A stretch of 64,000 nt of DNA from Ampullimonas aquatilis (GCF_049675895.1 NZ_CP183834.1:1116001-1180000), one strand, 5' to 3'. Shown: positions 53,453-62,815, numbered from the stretch's first letter. A program made the numbers and translations. The notes: generated by a model from the sequence alone, not told the origin.

Positions 53453-53487
53453 TTTTCAAGAGCGAGCCTGCTATAATTCGAGCCTTC

Positions 53488-53578
53488 GGAAAGATGGCAG
53501 AGTGGTCGAATGCGCCGGACTCGAAATTCGGTATACGGTAACCCCGTATCGTGGGTTCAAATCCCACTCTTTCCGCCA
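53488..53578 (+). tRNA. tRNA-Ser (anticodon CGA)
   Basis: A full cloverleaf with a long variable arm. The acceptor GGAAAGA pairs with TCTTTCC, the anticodon loop is ACTCGAAAT with CGA, the variable stem is TACGG/CCGTA and the T arm GTGGGTTCAAATCCCAC. The 3' CCA is encoded. It reads UCG serine codons. Confidence 0.97.
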
Positions 53579-53685
53579 CCCTTAAGGTATATCTCACGCC
53601 TTGAATTTTTGCTTGATGGGTAAATGATTGCCACTACCTATCCTGCTATGACATCAATCATGTCTTGTTGGTTACCATGACGATC

Positions 53686-53721
53686 AACCCGCACTGAACA
53701 ATGATTCCTGCGGGTTTTTTA
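53686..53721 (+). terminator. Intrinsic terminator downstream of tRNA-Ser
   Basis: An 8-bp stem AACCCGCA / TGCGGGTT, 15-nt loop, followed by a T run. It lies about 110 bp after the tRNA and probably ends its transcript. Confidence 0.75.
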
Positions 53722-53739
53722 TTGACGATTGTTGGCCGA

Positions 53740-53826
53740 TTATTGAAACAAACCGTAGGACACCAACCACACCAGTGCGGCAGAAAAAAAGAATGAAATC
53801 AGGATGGTGGCGGAAGTAGGATTCAT
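53740..53826 (-). CDS. Possible 28-residue single-span membrane peptide
   Basis: From the ATG at 53826 the minus strand reads MNPTSATILISFFFSAALVW and ends LFQ. Almost the whole peptide is one hydrophobic helix with a polar N terminus, like small inner-membrane peptides. There is no strong ribosome-binding site, so this is a suggestion. Apart from this and the terminator, the 533-bp gap 53579-54111 shows nothing else. Confidence 0.35.
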   Translation of the reverse strand: MNPTSATILISFFFSAALVWLVSYGLFQ

Positions 53827-54111
53827 GATGCGGCAATCAAATGAGTTAACAAGAGTGATCAGCTTAATTCCTCGTTCCGATAAATCTTGTTAAAAAGTTG
53901 TGCTTAGCCAAGCTGTATCCCGCTTTGTCACAGAACTGTCATCTGGCGAGCGCCTATCACTTCTATGGGTGACTTGTTGACGCTCAATTGAGTTTGACGT
54001 CAGTCCTCAATTCAAGGCTGCCTAACTCATTTACAAATCAATTGGCCTTGCCGTCAACTCAACGCAACCCAGCATCGTTCTAGTCTTATATTCCTTACCC
54101 TAGAGGATCAA

Positions 54112-54354
54112 ATGAAAAAGCGCTTACTTGCTGCTTTGCCTGCGATAGTCTTGAGCGGTTGTGCGGTAGTACCTTATGGTCCGCCGGTTGAGTCAGGCCC
54201 CTACTATGCGCCACCCCCTGCAGTTTATGCACCAGCACCAGTTTATGTAGCGCCGCCCCCCGTCTTTTTTGGATTTAGAGGTGGTTATGGCTACGGACAT
54301 GGTCATGGTTGGGGTTACGGCGGTGGCTATGGCCATCACCGTGGGCATTGGTAG
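54112..54354 (+). CDS. Small Pro/Gly/His-rich lipoprotein
   Basis: An 80-residue protein with a lipoprotein signal (MKKRLLAALPAIVLSGC), a Pro/Tyr/Ala-rich middle (YYAPPPAVYAPAPVYVAPPP) and a Gly/Tyr/His-rich tail (GYGHGHGWGYGG). AGAGGATC lies before the ATG. The histidines could bind metal, but similar tails are common in surface lipoproteins of unknown role. Confidence 0.78.
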   Translation: MKKRLLAALPAIVLSGCAVVPYGPPVESGPYYAPPPAVYAPAPVYVAPPPVFFGFRGGYGYGHGHGWGYGGGYGHHRGHW

Positions 54355-54514
54355 CCGTTGTCAAATCAGTCTCATTCATGTTCTAAGGATTGGTCTGATG
54401 GTGCGATAAAACCGGGGCAGATTTTTGTATTGGGAATTAATCTGCTTTAATTCAGTCTATGTTGCTTATCTATTGATAGACTAGGCAGTGCATCGCTGAC
54501 TGCCGCTTATTCCC

Positions 54515-57037
54515 ATGTTCATCGTTCGCCAAGCCTGGATCAATCTTTTGCGAGATTTACGTTCAGGCGATCTTCGTTTGTTGATATTGTCACTGCTGAT
54601 CGCTGTGGGCTCGCTCACAGCCGTCGGTTTTTTTTCGGATCGTTTACGGCTCGGTCTGGAACGCGATGCGCGACAGCTCTTGGGGGCTGACTTGGTGTTG
54701 CGCGGTGATGTCGCCATTCCGGATAATCTGCAAATGGCAGCATCCAAGCGTGGTTTAACGGTGGCGCAGACAGTATCTTTTCCGACTATGGCACTGGCAG
54801 GGGCACAAAGTCAGCTGGTAGCATTAAAAGCAGTATCCAGTACCTACCCCTTGCGAGGCCATCTCACCCTGGCACCGACGCTTGCTACGAGTTATCAGGC
54901 ACCACCTGCTGGCGAGGTCTGGCTGGATCAGGCCGCAGCGGATACATTGGGTTTGCAGTTGGGCAATAACCTGCAACTTGGTGAAGCACATTTCAAGTTG
55001 ACGCGGATTGTGGTGCTGGAACCTGATCGTGGCGCTGCATTCATGAATTTTGCGCCACGTGCCATGATTGCACTCGATGATTTGCCTGCCACCAAGCTGG
55101 TTCAATTTGGCAGTCGGGTGACGTATCGACTGCTGGTGGCTGGTTCTGATGAGGCGGTGAGTGCCTATCAAGGTTGGCTGGATCAGCAAATCAAACAATC
55201 CAATTTACATGGCTATCGGGTCGATACCCTGGAGCAGGGGCGACCAGAAATGCGGCAGACACTGGATCGTGCTGAACGATTTCTTTCCCTGGTGGCTATG
55301 TTGGCAGCCATGTTGTCAGGCCTTGCGGTGGCGTTGGCGGCACGCCGTTTTGCCGAGAAGCGTCTGGATAGTGTGGCTATCATGCGCTGTCTGGGTTTGC
55401 AGCAGAGGGCGATCAGTAAAGTATTTTTGCTGGAATTTTTAATACTCGGTTTATTGGCCAGTAGCCTGGGTTTGCTATTGGGTTTTGCTGCGCACTTCAT
55501 GCTGGCGCATTGGTTGGCTGGCTTGATGAATGTCGTTTTGCCCGCACCAACGATGATGCCCTTGCTGCAGGCAGGCGGTATGGGTTTGCTGATGATGCTC
55601 GGTTTTGGTTTGCCACCGATCATGCGTTTAAGCAAAGTATCGCCATTGCGTGTGTTGCGACGCGATATGGGCGGCTTGCCTCTATCAATCAAGTCGGCCT
55701 ATGGTTTGGGTTTACTGGCGTTTACTGCACTACTGGTGTGGCAGGCGCACGATATTGAATTGGGTTTGTTAACAGCTGCTGGTTTTGCGATGGGGCTATT
55801 GCTATTTCTGATACTTGGACGCATTGCACTGCAATTGTTGGGTCAGATGGCTTATCGCTTACCAATGAAATGGGGTATGGCACGGGCTATTGCGTTGGCA
55901 TTGAAGCGCCGACTGGGCATGAATACCTTGCAGATCGCCGCACTGGCATTGGGTTTGATGGCTTTATTACTTTTGACATTTACCCGGACTGACCTGGTGC
56001 AAGGCTGGCAAAGTGCCACACCGCCGGATGCGCCCAATCGTTTTGTGATCAATATTCAACCTGATCAAAAAAATGCCATGCAGGCCGAACTCAATGCCGC
56101 CAAAGTTATGCAGGCCGAGTTTTATCCGATGATTCGAGGCCGTCTGATTGAAGTCAACGGTAAGCTCATTGATCCTAATCAGTATCAGGACGAACGTGCG
56201 CGCAGCCTGATCAATCGAGAATTCAATCTGTCCTATATGGACGATTTGCCCAAAGAAAATAAAATTGTTGCAGGGCAATGGTTTGGCGACACGGCAATGC
56301 CAGTTGCGACATCCATTACGCCACAGGCTTCGGTTGAAGAAGGTCTGGCCAAAACCTTGGGTTTAAAGCTGGGTGATGTTTTGCGTTTTGATATTGCCGG
56401 TCAAACCATCGCCGCGCCGATTACCAGTTTGCGCAAGCTCAACTGGAGTAGCATGCGCGTCAATTTTTTTGTGGTATTGCCCACCGCCAGCTTGCAGGAT
56501 TATCCCCAAACCTGGATCACGGCTTTTCATTTGCCGACATCGCAAAATAGTGCGGCACGTGGCTGGCTGTCACGTTTTCCTAATCTGACCATTGTGGATG
56601 TGGGCGCCATGATTAATCAGGTGCAGCAAATTCTTGAGCAGGTCATCAAGGCGGTCGAGTTTCTGTTTTTGTTTGCTTTGCTGAGTGGCTTATTGGTGCT
56701 CTATACGGCCTTGATGGCAAGCCGTGAGGCACGTATTGCCGAAGTGGGATTATTGCGGGCATTGGGTGCCTCACGAGGTTATCTCTTGCAAACCCAGTTG
56801 GGTGAGTTTGCCTTGATGGGTCTGTTGGCTGGCTTGTTGGCGGCAGCTGGTGCCACAGTGATTGGTGTCTTGCTGGCGGTGCGTATTTTTGAATTTGACT
56901 GGGTATTCAATGTCTGGATATTTCCTGCAGGCGCACTAACTGGTTTACTTGTCGCCATGCTCGCAGCCTGGTTTGGTTTGCGCCCGATATTGCAGACGCC
57001 ACCTTGGGTAACATTGCGCGACGCCAGCGCTGCCTGA
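54515..57037 (+). CDS. FtsX/MacB-type ABC permease (YbbP-like)
   Basis: An 840-residue inner-membrane protein with two FtsX-like permease repeats and about ten hydrophobic segments. The first segment, LRSGDLRLLILSLLIAVGSL, and RDARQLLGADLVLRGD are typical of the YbbP group. A large periplasmic domain lies at ~40-260, a second at ~490-690, and the C-terminal repeat has AEVGLLRALGASRGYLL. The partner ATPase (YbbA-like), usually next door, is not in the window. Possible role in lipid or lipoprotein handling. Confidence 0.88.
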   Translation: MFIVRQAWINLLRDLRSGDLRLLILSLLIAVGSLTAVGFFSDRLRLGLERDARQLLGADLVLRGDVAIPDNLQMAASKRGLTVAQTVSFPTMALAGAQSQLVALKAVSSTYPLRGHLTLAPTLATSYQAPPAGEVWLDQAAADTLGLQLGNNLQLGEAHFKLTRIVVLEPDRGAAFMNFAPRAMIALDDLPATKLVQFGSRVTYRLLVAGSDEAVSAYQGWLDQQIKQSNLHGYRVDTLEQGRPEMRQTLDRAERFLSLVAMLAAMLSGLAVALAARRFAEKRLDSVAIMRCLGLQQRAISKVFLLEFLILGLLASSLGLLLGFAAHFMLAHWLAGLMNVVLPAPTMMPLLQAGGMGLLMMLGFGLPPIMRLSKVSPLRVLRRDMGGLPLSIKSAYGLGLLAFTALLVWQAHDIELGLLTAAGFAMGLLLFLILGRIALQLLGQMAYRLPMKWGMARAIALALKRRLGMNTLQIAALALGLMALLLLTFTRTDLVQGWQSATPPDAPNRFVINIQPDQKNAMQAELNAAKVMQAEFYPMIRGRLIEVNGKLIDPNQYQDERARSLINREFNLSYMDDLPKENKIVAGQWFGDTAMPVATSITPQASVEEGLAKTLGLKLGDVLRFDIAGQTIAAPITSLRKLNWSSMRVNFFVVLPTASLQDYPQTWITAFHLPTSQNSAARGWLSRFPNLTIVDVGAMINQVQQILEQVIKAVEFLFLFALLSGLLVLYTALMASREARIAEVGLLRALGASRGYLLQTQLGEFALMGLLAGLLAAAGATVIGVLLAVRIFEFDWVFNVWIFPAGALTGLLVAMLAAWFGLRPILQTPPWVTLRDASAA

Positions 57038-57202
57038 AACGAATGCCTTTTGGTGTATGGCTCAATTTTAATTGATGGGCACTTTGCCTGAATCAAGTCA
57101 GAATCGTTTTTCTGCTGCGGCACAGCCTATACTAGCGACTTGGATTGCTGCGTAGCCAATTTTGTCTTGCCGCAGTAGTCAGCTTTCTTCTTTCTGTCTT
57201 CT

Positions 57203-58552
57203 ATGCTTAATCACGATACCAGTGTCGACCTGAAACGGCGCCTGCTGATTCTGGTCACCAGTTTTGCCCTCCTCATTTGTTTGATCTCTTCTTATCTGGT
57301 CATTGACAAGGCCAGTAGCCGGATCAAAAGCCAATTTAAAGTCACCAGCGAAATCATTGAACAAATCATGAATTACGAGGCCAAGATGCCGCGCCCCGAT
57401 TTTACGCGTGAGCTGTTTGGTGTTGAGTTGTCACATATGGATAATCTGGGGCGCCTGCTTAATATCTGTCTGGATGTATTTGACATGAGTTATCACCCGT
57501 TGCAGCATCACTGCTTTTCGGAAGCGAGTGGCGGTCCGGATTGGTTGGCCAAAGTGCTGGATATGTTTTTGGGTGAAAAGCTGGAGCATGTGGGCAGCAT
57601 TGGCACCTATCCCAATATCAAGGTGGGTGAGTTTGTAATTCGGCCCAATCTGGACGTGGAAACCGCTGATATCTGGGATGAGATCAAAACAGTATTGATG
57701 ATCACGCTGGGTATTCTGATTTTGAATCTGCTGATTTATTTGCCGGTCAAACGGGCACTACGTCCGACAGAAGAAATCCTTTCTGTGTTGGACCGCATGC
57801 AGAAAGGTGATTTGTCGGTACGTATGCCAATTCCTGCTTTGGTTGAGCTCAAGCGCATTGCCGAGGGTTTTAATGATTTTGCCGGACAGTTGGAAGCGAC
57901 CACTGAAAATATGAAGCAGTTGGCCAAGAAGCTGATTTCAGTGCGTGAGGAAGAACGCCATCATCTGGCGCGTGAATTGCACGACGAGTTTGGTCAATAT
58001 CTCACTTCCATCAGTGCCGAAGCTGCTTGTATCAATAGTCTGGCCGAGCATGATCTGCCCAGCATTCTGCCTTCGAGCCGTGCCATTTCCAATATTACTG
58101 TACACATGATGGAATCCTTGCAAGGCATCTTGCATCAGCTGCGTCCGGTGGCGCTGGAAAAGTTTGGACTTGAGGCCAGTCTTGAACAGTTGGTCACCAG
58201 TTGGCGTCGTACTCATCCTGCCACGATTTATGAATTGAAAATGGTCGGTGTACTTGAGAACCTGCCTGAGGATGTGTCGATTGGTATTTACCGGATTGTT
58301 CAGGAAAGTCTCACCAACGCTGTCCGGCATGCCAATCCTGCGCGGATATCGGTGTTTTTGGCGCGCAGTGAAACGATGGTGAATTTGTCGATCCGTGATG
58401 ATGGGCTGGGTTATCCCAGAGAGCGTGAAGGCAAGGGTGGTTTTGGTTTGCTGGGGATGCGTGAGCGGGTCTTGGCCTTGGGTGGTCAATTCAAGCATCA
58501 GTCCTGCTTGCCACAGGGCACCTTGATTGAAGCCAGTTTGCCGGTTCTATGA
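57203..58552 (+). CDS. Sensor histidine kinase (HisKA_3/NarX type)
   Basis: A 449-residue inner-membrane kinase. Two membrane segments (~13-35 and ~160-182) enclose a ~125-residue periplasmic sensor. A HAMP domain follows (LPVKRALRPTEEILSVLDRM), then the dimerisation helix with the phosphorylated histidine His260 in LARELHDEFGQYLTS. The ATPase domain shows IVQESLTNAVRHA (N box) and DDGLGY. It overlaps or abuts the response-regulator gene downstream, its partner. The signal is unknown. Confidence 0.93.
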   Translation: MLNHDTSVDLKRRLLILVTSFALLICLISSYLVIDKASSRIKSQFKVTSEIIEQIMNYEAKMPRPDFTRELFGVELSHMDNLGRLLNICLDVFDMSYHPLQHHCFSEASGGPDWLAKVLDMFLGEKLEHVGSIGTYPNIKVGEFVIRPNLDVETADIWDEIKTVLMITLGILILNLLIYLPVKRALRPTEEILSVLDRMQKGDLSVRMPIPALVELKRIAEGFNDFAGQLEATTENMKQLAKKLISVREEERHHLARELHDEFGQYLTSISAEAACINSLAEHDLPSILPSSRAISNITVHMMESLQGILHQLRPVALEKFGLEASLEQLVTSWRRTHPATIYELKMVGVLENLPEDVSIGIYRIVQESLTNAVRHANPARISVFLARSETMVNLSIRDDGLGYPREREGKGGFGLLGMRERVLALGGQFKHQSCLPQGTLIEASLPVL

Positions 58553-58563
58553 AAGGTTTGTCC

Positions 58564-59202
58564 ATGAATCCTAAAACTCGTTTAATGCTGGTGGATGATC
58601 ATGCCGTGGTGCGAGAGGGCTATCGACGTTTATTGGAATGCCGTCCGGATCTGGAAATTGTGTCGGAGGCCAATAGTGCGCGCCAAGCACTTGAGCAGTA
58701 TCGTCTGACGACGCCCGATGTCATCGTGCTGGATTTATCTTTGCCTGATATGGGTGGCGTCGAGTTGATCCTGCGCTTGATGCAACGTGATCGTTCGGCC
58801 CGTATTTTGGTGTTCAGCATGCATCGTGATCCCCTGTTTGCATCGCAGGCCCTACGTGCCGGGGCTTTAGGCTATGTGACTAAAAGCAGCGCGCCGGAAG
58901 AGCTGGTGCAGGCGGTATATCAGGTCATGGCGCGGCAGCGGGTCATCAGCAAAGATATTGCACCGGAGCTGGCCCTGGCATTGCTGGAACAGGATAGTCA
59001 TCCGCTCAAGGAGTTGTCGCCGCGAGAATTTGAGATTTTGCGCATGTTGGTGGATGGCTATAGTCCAGAGGAGATTGGCCAGCGCTTGAGCATCAGTCCC
59101 AAGACAGTACAAAACTGTCACTACCAGATCAAATCCAAGCTGGGAACTAAATCAGATTTTGAATTAAGTCGACTTGCCATCAAGCTGGGTCTGATTGCTT
59201 GA
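58564..59202 (+). CDS. LuxR/NarL-type response regulator
   Basis: A 212-residue regulator. The receiver domain has the acidic pair VDDH, phosphoacceptor Asp57 (VIVLDLSLPD) and the conserved Lys in YVTKSSAPEE. A C-terminal LuxR helix-turn-helix follows (LSPREFEILRMLVDGYSPEE; SPKTVQNCHYQIKSKL). The ATG at 58564 has AAAGG 7 nt upstream; an ATG at 58549 overlapping the kinase stop is the alternative. It may control the Sel1/ExbB/DUF2149 operon immediately downstream. Confidence 0.93.
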   Translation: MNPKTRLMLVDDHAVVREGYRRLLECRPDLEIVSEANSARQALEQYRLTTPDVIVLDLSLPDMGGVELILRLMQRDRSARILVFSMHRDPLFASQALRAGALGYVTKSSAPEELVQAVYQVMARQRVISKDIAPELALALLEQDSHPLKELSPREFEILRMLVDGYSPEEIGQRLSISPKTVQNCHYQIKSKLGTKSDFELSRLAIKLGLIA

Positions 59203-59334
59203 TCGTTATATTGTTTAACTGTTAGGTAACGGGCAAATTGCCTGCCTGCTTGCATGTAAAACCCTCTGCAGAAAAGAATGTCAGTCTCGTATTATGATGA
59301 GTCAAATAAAAAATCATTTTCTGAGGAGACTGCC

Positions 59335-60129
59335 ATGCGCAACTCACAACTTTCTAACCGAGCAAGCGCACTAAATGGGTTGCCTCGACAAGCATTGCTG
59401 GCTTTGGCTTTTTCCAGTGTCTTTGTATTGAGTCTGCCAGGTACGGCCAGTGCGCAAAACAATACCTTTTGTGGTGGTGCTGCCCATCCGACTGTGCCAA
59501 GCGATCTGGCCAACGTCAAAGGTGATATGACCATTGAGGCCACGGCAGATCAACCTGCCAATATTGTGACCTGCTCAAAGGGATACATGGCGGCCAAATG
59601 CGGTGATTTTGATACGGCCAACAAGATCTTCGATAAATGTATTGCCGCAGGTTATGTGGGTGCGATGATCTGGAAGGCGTTGATGTATGAAGACGGCACC
59701 GGCGTGCCGCAAGACTCCGCCATGGCTACTCAGCTCATGAAAGCGGCTTCCTTGAAAGGCAATGACGGCTATGCCACGATTGCCAAGGTACATTATGCAT
59801 CGGCCTTGCTGGAAGGCAAGGGGGTCGAGAAGAATGAAAAGGAAGCCATGAAGTGGTTTCAGACTGCTGCGGCTGAAGGTGATCGGGATGCCAAGGAGTT
59901 TCTTGAGACTGGACACCATACCGCTGATCGTGATCAGCATGGCATTGGGGTTGGCACGCCAACTGAATCAGTGGCCGGACAAAAACTCACACAAGTGATT
60001 CCTGCTGCAGTCAAACAGCCAGCCACCTGGTTTGGTCTGGTGATTGTGGCCATCATTGCGATTGGTGCCTATCGCCAAAGTCGTCGTAAACCCATCTCAG
60101 AAGCACGTCTGATGAAAGAGGTGGCCTGA
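59335..60129 (+). CDS. Exported Sel1-repeat protein with C-terminal membrane anchor
   Basis: A 264-residue protein. GAGGAG lies 6 nt before the ATG at 59335. A signal peptide ending SLPGTASAQN is followed by Sel1/TPR-like repeats (WKALMYEDGTGVPQDSAMAT; ASALLEGKGVEKNEKEAMKW). A hydrophobic helix near the end (WFGLVIVAIIAIGAY) is followed by a basic cytoplasmic tail. Its stop overlaps the start of the ExbB-like gene by one base, so it belongs to the same complex or pathway. Sel1 domains mediate protein-protein contacts. Confidence 0.82.
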   Translation: MRNSQLSNRASALNGLPRQALLALAFSSVFVLSLPGTASAQNNTFCGGAAHPTVPSDLANVKGDMTIEATADQPANIVTCSKGYMAAKCGDFDTANKIFDKCIAAGYVGAMIWKALMYEDGTGVPQDSAMATQLMKAASLKGNDGYATIAKVHYASALLEGKGVEKNEKEAMKWFQTAAAEGDRDAKEFLETGHHTADRDQHGIGVGTPTESVAGQKLTQVIPAAVKQPATWFGLVIVAIIAIGAYRQSRRKPISEARLMKEVA

Positions 60130-60704
60130 TGCATAACCCGATCGAAGGTCTGATGTATGACGTCAGTCAGCTGTTTCTGATCCCGGTGTTGATTGCAATT
60201 GGTTTTCTGTTTACCTATGCCTTTTATGCGCTTGGCATGTTTGGCTGGCAGATGTGGCAACGTCGTTACAGTAAACAATATTCACGCGGTTACGAGCTGC
60301 TTGATGCCTATCGTGCCAAGCCTGATTTAAGTATTGATGAGCTCGAATCCCTGGCGGTCAAACGTCTGGAGTTTGTGCGCATCACCACACGTGTCATGCC
60401 CATGTTGGGTCTGGTGGCAACCATGATTCCAATGGGGCCGGCTCTGAAGGCGTTGTCGGATGGTCAGATTGCCGATGTATCGCGTAACCTGATGGTGGCA
60501 TTTTCAGCGGTGATCTTGGCCTTGCTGGCCGCCGCCATTACTTTTTGGATTGCCAATGTGCGGCGACGCTGGTATGCCAGTGACTTGATGCTGATTGAAA
60601 AGGAAATGGCACTGGGTCGCGTGGCCGTTTTGCACGATCAAGCACATCATGCTCGCGAAGCCAGCCATCCCAGCCATCGCGTAGCGTCGGGAGAATCCGT
60701 ATGA
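60129..60704 (+). CDS. MotA/TolQ/ExbB-type proton-channel protein
   Basis: A 191-residue inner-membrane protein with three hydrophobic segments. The conserved region RVMPMLGLVATMIPMGPALK, followed by VAFSAVILALLAAAITFWI, is the proton-channel signature of the MotA/TolQ/ExbB family. A His/Ala-rich tail ends the protein. It is translationally coupled to the Sel1 gene upstream and to the DUF2149 gene downstream (ATGA overlap), so the trio is one functional unit. Confidence 0.9.
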   Translation: MHNPIEGLMYDVSQLFLIPVLIAIGFLFTYAFYALGMFGWQMWQRRYSKQYSRGYELLDAYRAKPDLSIDELESLAVKRLEFVRITTRVMPMLGLVATMIPMGPALKALSDGQIADVSRNLMVAFSAVILALLAAAITFWIANVRRRWYASDLMLIEKEMALGRVAVLHDQAHHAREASHPSHRVASGESV

Positions 60705-61012
60705 GAATGAAACTCTCTGATGACATGGAAGCCGACGATCCGATTTTGTCGGTGGTCAATCTGATTGATGTGTTCCTGGTCATCATTGCTGCCTTGTTAT
60801 TGGCCATGGCCAATAGTCCGGCCAATCCAATGGGCGCAGAGAAGATGACCATCATCAAGAATGCCGGTACACCCGAGATGGAAATCATCATCAAGGATGG
60901 CCAAAAAATTGAACGTTTCAAGAAAAGCGAAGGCGAGGGGCAGGGGCGTGGTGTCAAGGCAGGTAGTGCCTATCGCATGAAAGATGGCTCAATGGTTTAT
61001 GTGCCTGAATAG
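60701..61012 (+). CDS. DUF2149 protein, ExbD-like partner
   Basis: 103 residues with one N-terminal membrane helix (LSVVNLIDVFLVIIAALLLA) that contains an Asp, like the proton-binding Asp of ExbD/TolR, and a short periplasmic domain ending in YRMKDGSMVYVPE. DUF2149 proteins are often encoded beside ExbB-like proteins. Together they probably form a small proton-driven motor coupled to the Sel1 protein. Confidence 0.85.
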   Translation: MRMKLSDDMEADDPILSVVNLIDVFLVIIAALLLAMANSPANPMGAEKMTIIKNAGTPEMEIIIKDGQKIERFKKSEGEGQGRGVKAGSAYRMKDGSMVYVPE

Positions 61013-61218
61013 GCAGCGTATCCGAGCCGGATTGTCGAGTGGTGACGTTGTGATCACCCAATCCTTTGCTTTCTTTTTGCGCTCTTTTTGCTTTGAGGGG
61101 CGCCAGCATCGCCTGCTGGCCCTGGTTACCTTCAGGGTATTCCCTTTAATACGGGAAAGTGCCAATGTAATACAAGGTCAGGCTGACTACATTGTGTCTT
61201 TAATCAGCCGACCTCATC

Positions 61219-62490
61219 ATGCTTTCCCGACGCAACTTCCTTGGTGGTCTTTTGGCCACGACAGCCTGCTCCAGTCAAATGGCCTGGGGGCTGGCAAAGT
61301 CTGAGCCAATTCGCATTGGTGTGACAGGAAGCTTTTCCGCCTCCGCAAACGAACCATTCATGCTCGGTGAAAGCATGCGCAATGGGGCGCGCCTGGCCGT
61401 GACTGAAATCAATCTTATGGGTGGCATTAGCGGCCGTTCGATCGCCCTGGTAGAGCGCGATGATGAAGGCCAGTATGCGCGCGCCATGCGGGTTGCGGAT
61501 GAGCTGATCAACGATGAAAAAGTGGTCGCCGTGATTGGTGGTTTGAATCCTGTGACTTGCTGGGCATCGATTGACTTGTACCAGACTGCCCAGGTGCCTT
61601 TGGTGATTGCCGGTGCCAGTGATGTGGAGCTGACCCGTAAATTTATTCCGCCTCGGGCCACGTCCAACTATATCTTTCGGGTCGCGCCGACCATGCTGCA
61701 AGAAGTGCAGTTACTACTGCGCGAGCTGACCCGACGCAATCTTCAGCAAGTGCTTTTGCTGAGTCCGGCCGATGCCAGTTGGGATAATAACCAGCAGCAG
61801 CTGGAGCAGGCCTTTAAGGGTGTGCCGATTGATATCGTCATGCAATATCGCAGTAAAGCCGGTGAAACGGATTTTCGTGATGTTTTGCGGGCGGCGCGCA
61901 AACAGGGTGTCAATGCGGTACTGGCTTGGGGCAATGCTAACGAATTGACGGCCCTGGCGCAAAACCGTTTGCAGCTCAATTGGCCGGTGCCATTGCTGGG
62001 TAGTTGGGTGATGTCTTCGCAACCCTTTTTAGATCAGCTGGGGGCTGCGGCAGAAGGGTTGATGATGCCGCAAACCTTTATTGCCGAATTCACCCGTTCT
62101 TCTCCCTACTTTCGCAATAGTTTTTTTCTGGCCTACGAAGACAGCTTCAAGACTTCACGGATTCCCGTGCCGATGGCGGCTACCCAGGGCTATGACGCGC
62201 TCAATCTGTTGGTGGCCGCACTGCGCAATGGCAATGCGCAAACCGGTCGGGAATTACGAATGGCACTGGAAAATCTGCGTGGCCCGATTGAAGGGGCGAT
62301 GGTGCGCTATGACAAACCGTTTAGCGCCACCGAGCACGATGCGATTACTGCGGATCGTTTGCTGATCGGGCAGGTCCATGAAGGTCGGGTGATGCCGACC
62401 ACCGCACCCATTCACAAACCCAGCGCAGAAACTTTGGCGAACAGCCTTGATCGCCAGGAAATCAATTCGCGGACTCGAAATCGACCGTAG
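61219..62490 (+). CDS. Periplasmic solute-binding protein (Leu/Ile/Val type)
   Basis: A 423-residue type I periplasmic binding protein. The N terminus MLSRRNFLGGLLATTACSSQ has a twin-arginine signal (SRRNFLG). The ligand fold begins IRIGVTGSFSASANEPFMLG, with ARLAVTEINLMGGISGRSI and VVAVIGGLNP. Normally such proteins feed an ABC importer for branched-chain amino acids, urea or aromatic acids. No permease or ATPase gene is nearby, so it may act as a sensor subunit or serve a distant transporter. Confidence 0.85.
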   Translation: MLSRRNFLGGLLATTACSSQMAWGLAKSEPIRIGVTGSFSASANEPFMLGESMRNGARLAVTEINLMGGISGRSIALVERDDEGQYARAMRVADELINDEKVVAVIGGLNPVTCWASIDLYQTAQVPLVIAGASDVELTRKFIPPRATSNYIFRVAPTMLQEVQLLLRELTRRNLQQVLLLSPADASWDNNQQQLEQAFKGVPIDIVMQYRSKAGETDFRDVLRAARKQGVNAVLAWGNANELTALAQNRLQLNWPVPLLGSWVMSSQPFLDQLGAAAEGLMMPQTFIAEFTRSSPYFRNSFFLAYEDSFKTSRIPVPMAATQGYDALNLLVAALRNGNAQTGRELRMALENLRGPIEGAMVRYDKPFSATEHDAITADRLLIGQVHEGRVMPTTAPIHKPSAETLANSLDRQEINSRTRNRP

Positions 62491-62549
62491 TTTGTTGTTC
62501 AATTGATGCGTATTTTTGCTGCTTTGCAAAATGCCGATCAATATCTAAA

Positions 62550-62628
62550 TGTACTACTACCCTGTATTTTTTTATGATATCTATTTATGCACTTGAGAAG
62601 GCATTATTTTGATATTGATATGGGAGTA
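62550..62628 (+). repeat. Dispersed intergenic repeat, copy F (divergent)
   Basis: TGTACTACTACCCTGTATTT, the core CTATTTATGCACTTGAG and CATTATTTTGATA match copy A most closely. The right end has diverged. It lies in the 325-bp gap 62491-62815 upstream of aceE; nothing else in the gap is clear. Confidence 0.5.
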
Positions 62629-62815
62629 TTAATAAATTGAGATATTAGGATGTTGCTTAGCATCATTAAATTTCGTATTATAAAAAACAATACCGTAATT
62701 TGAAATAATTCTTGATTATCACTTTGAAGCTCCCCTACAATTCGCTGCAACAGCTGAAGTGTTTTTTTAATGCTTTCTGACTGTCAATCAGACTGAATAG
62801 AACTAGGAGACAATC

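Noticed and set aside
53415..53597. Minus-strand frame containing RVGFEPTIRGYRIPNFESGA
   Set aside because: This is the familiar false protein read from the complement of a tRNA-Ser gene.
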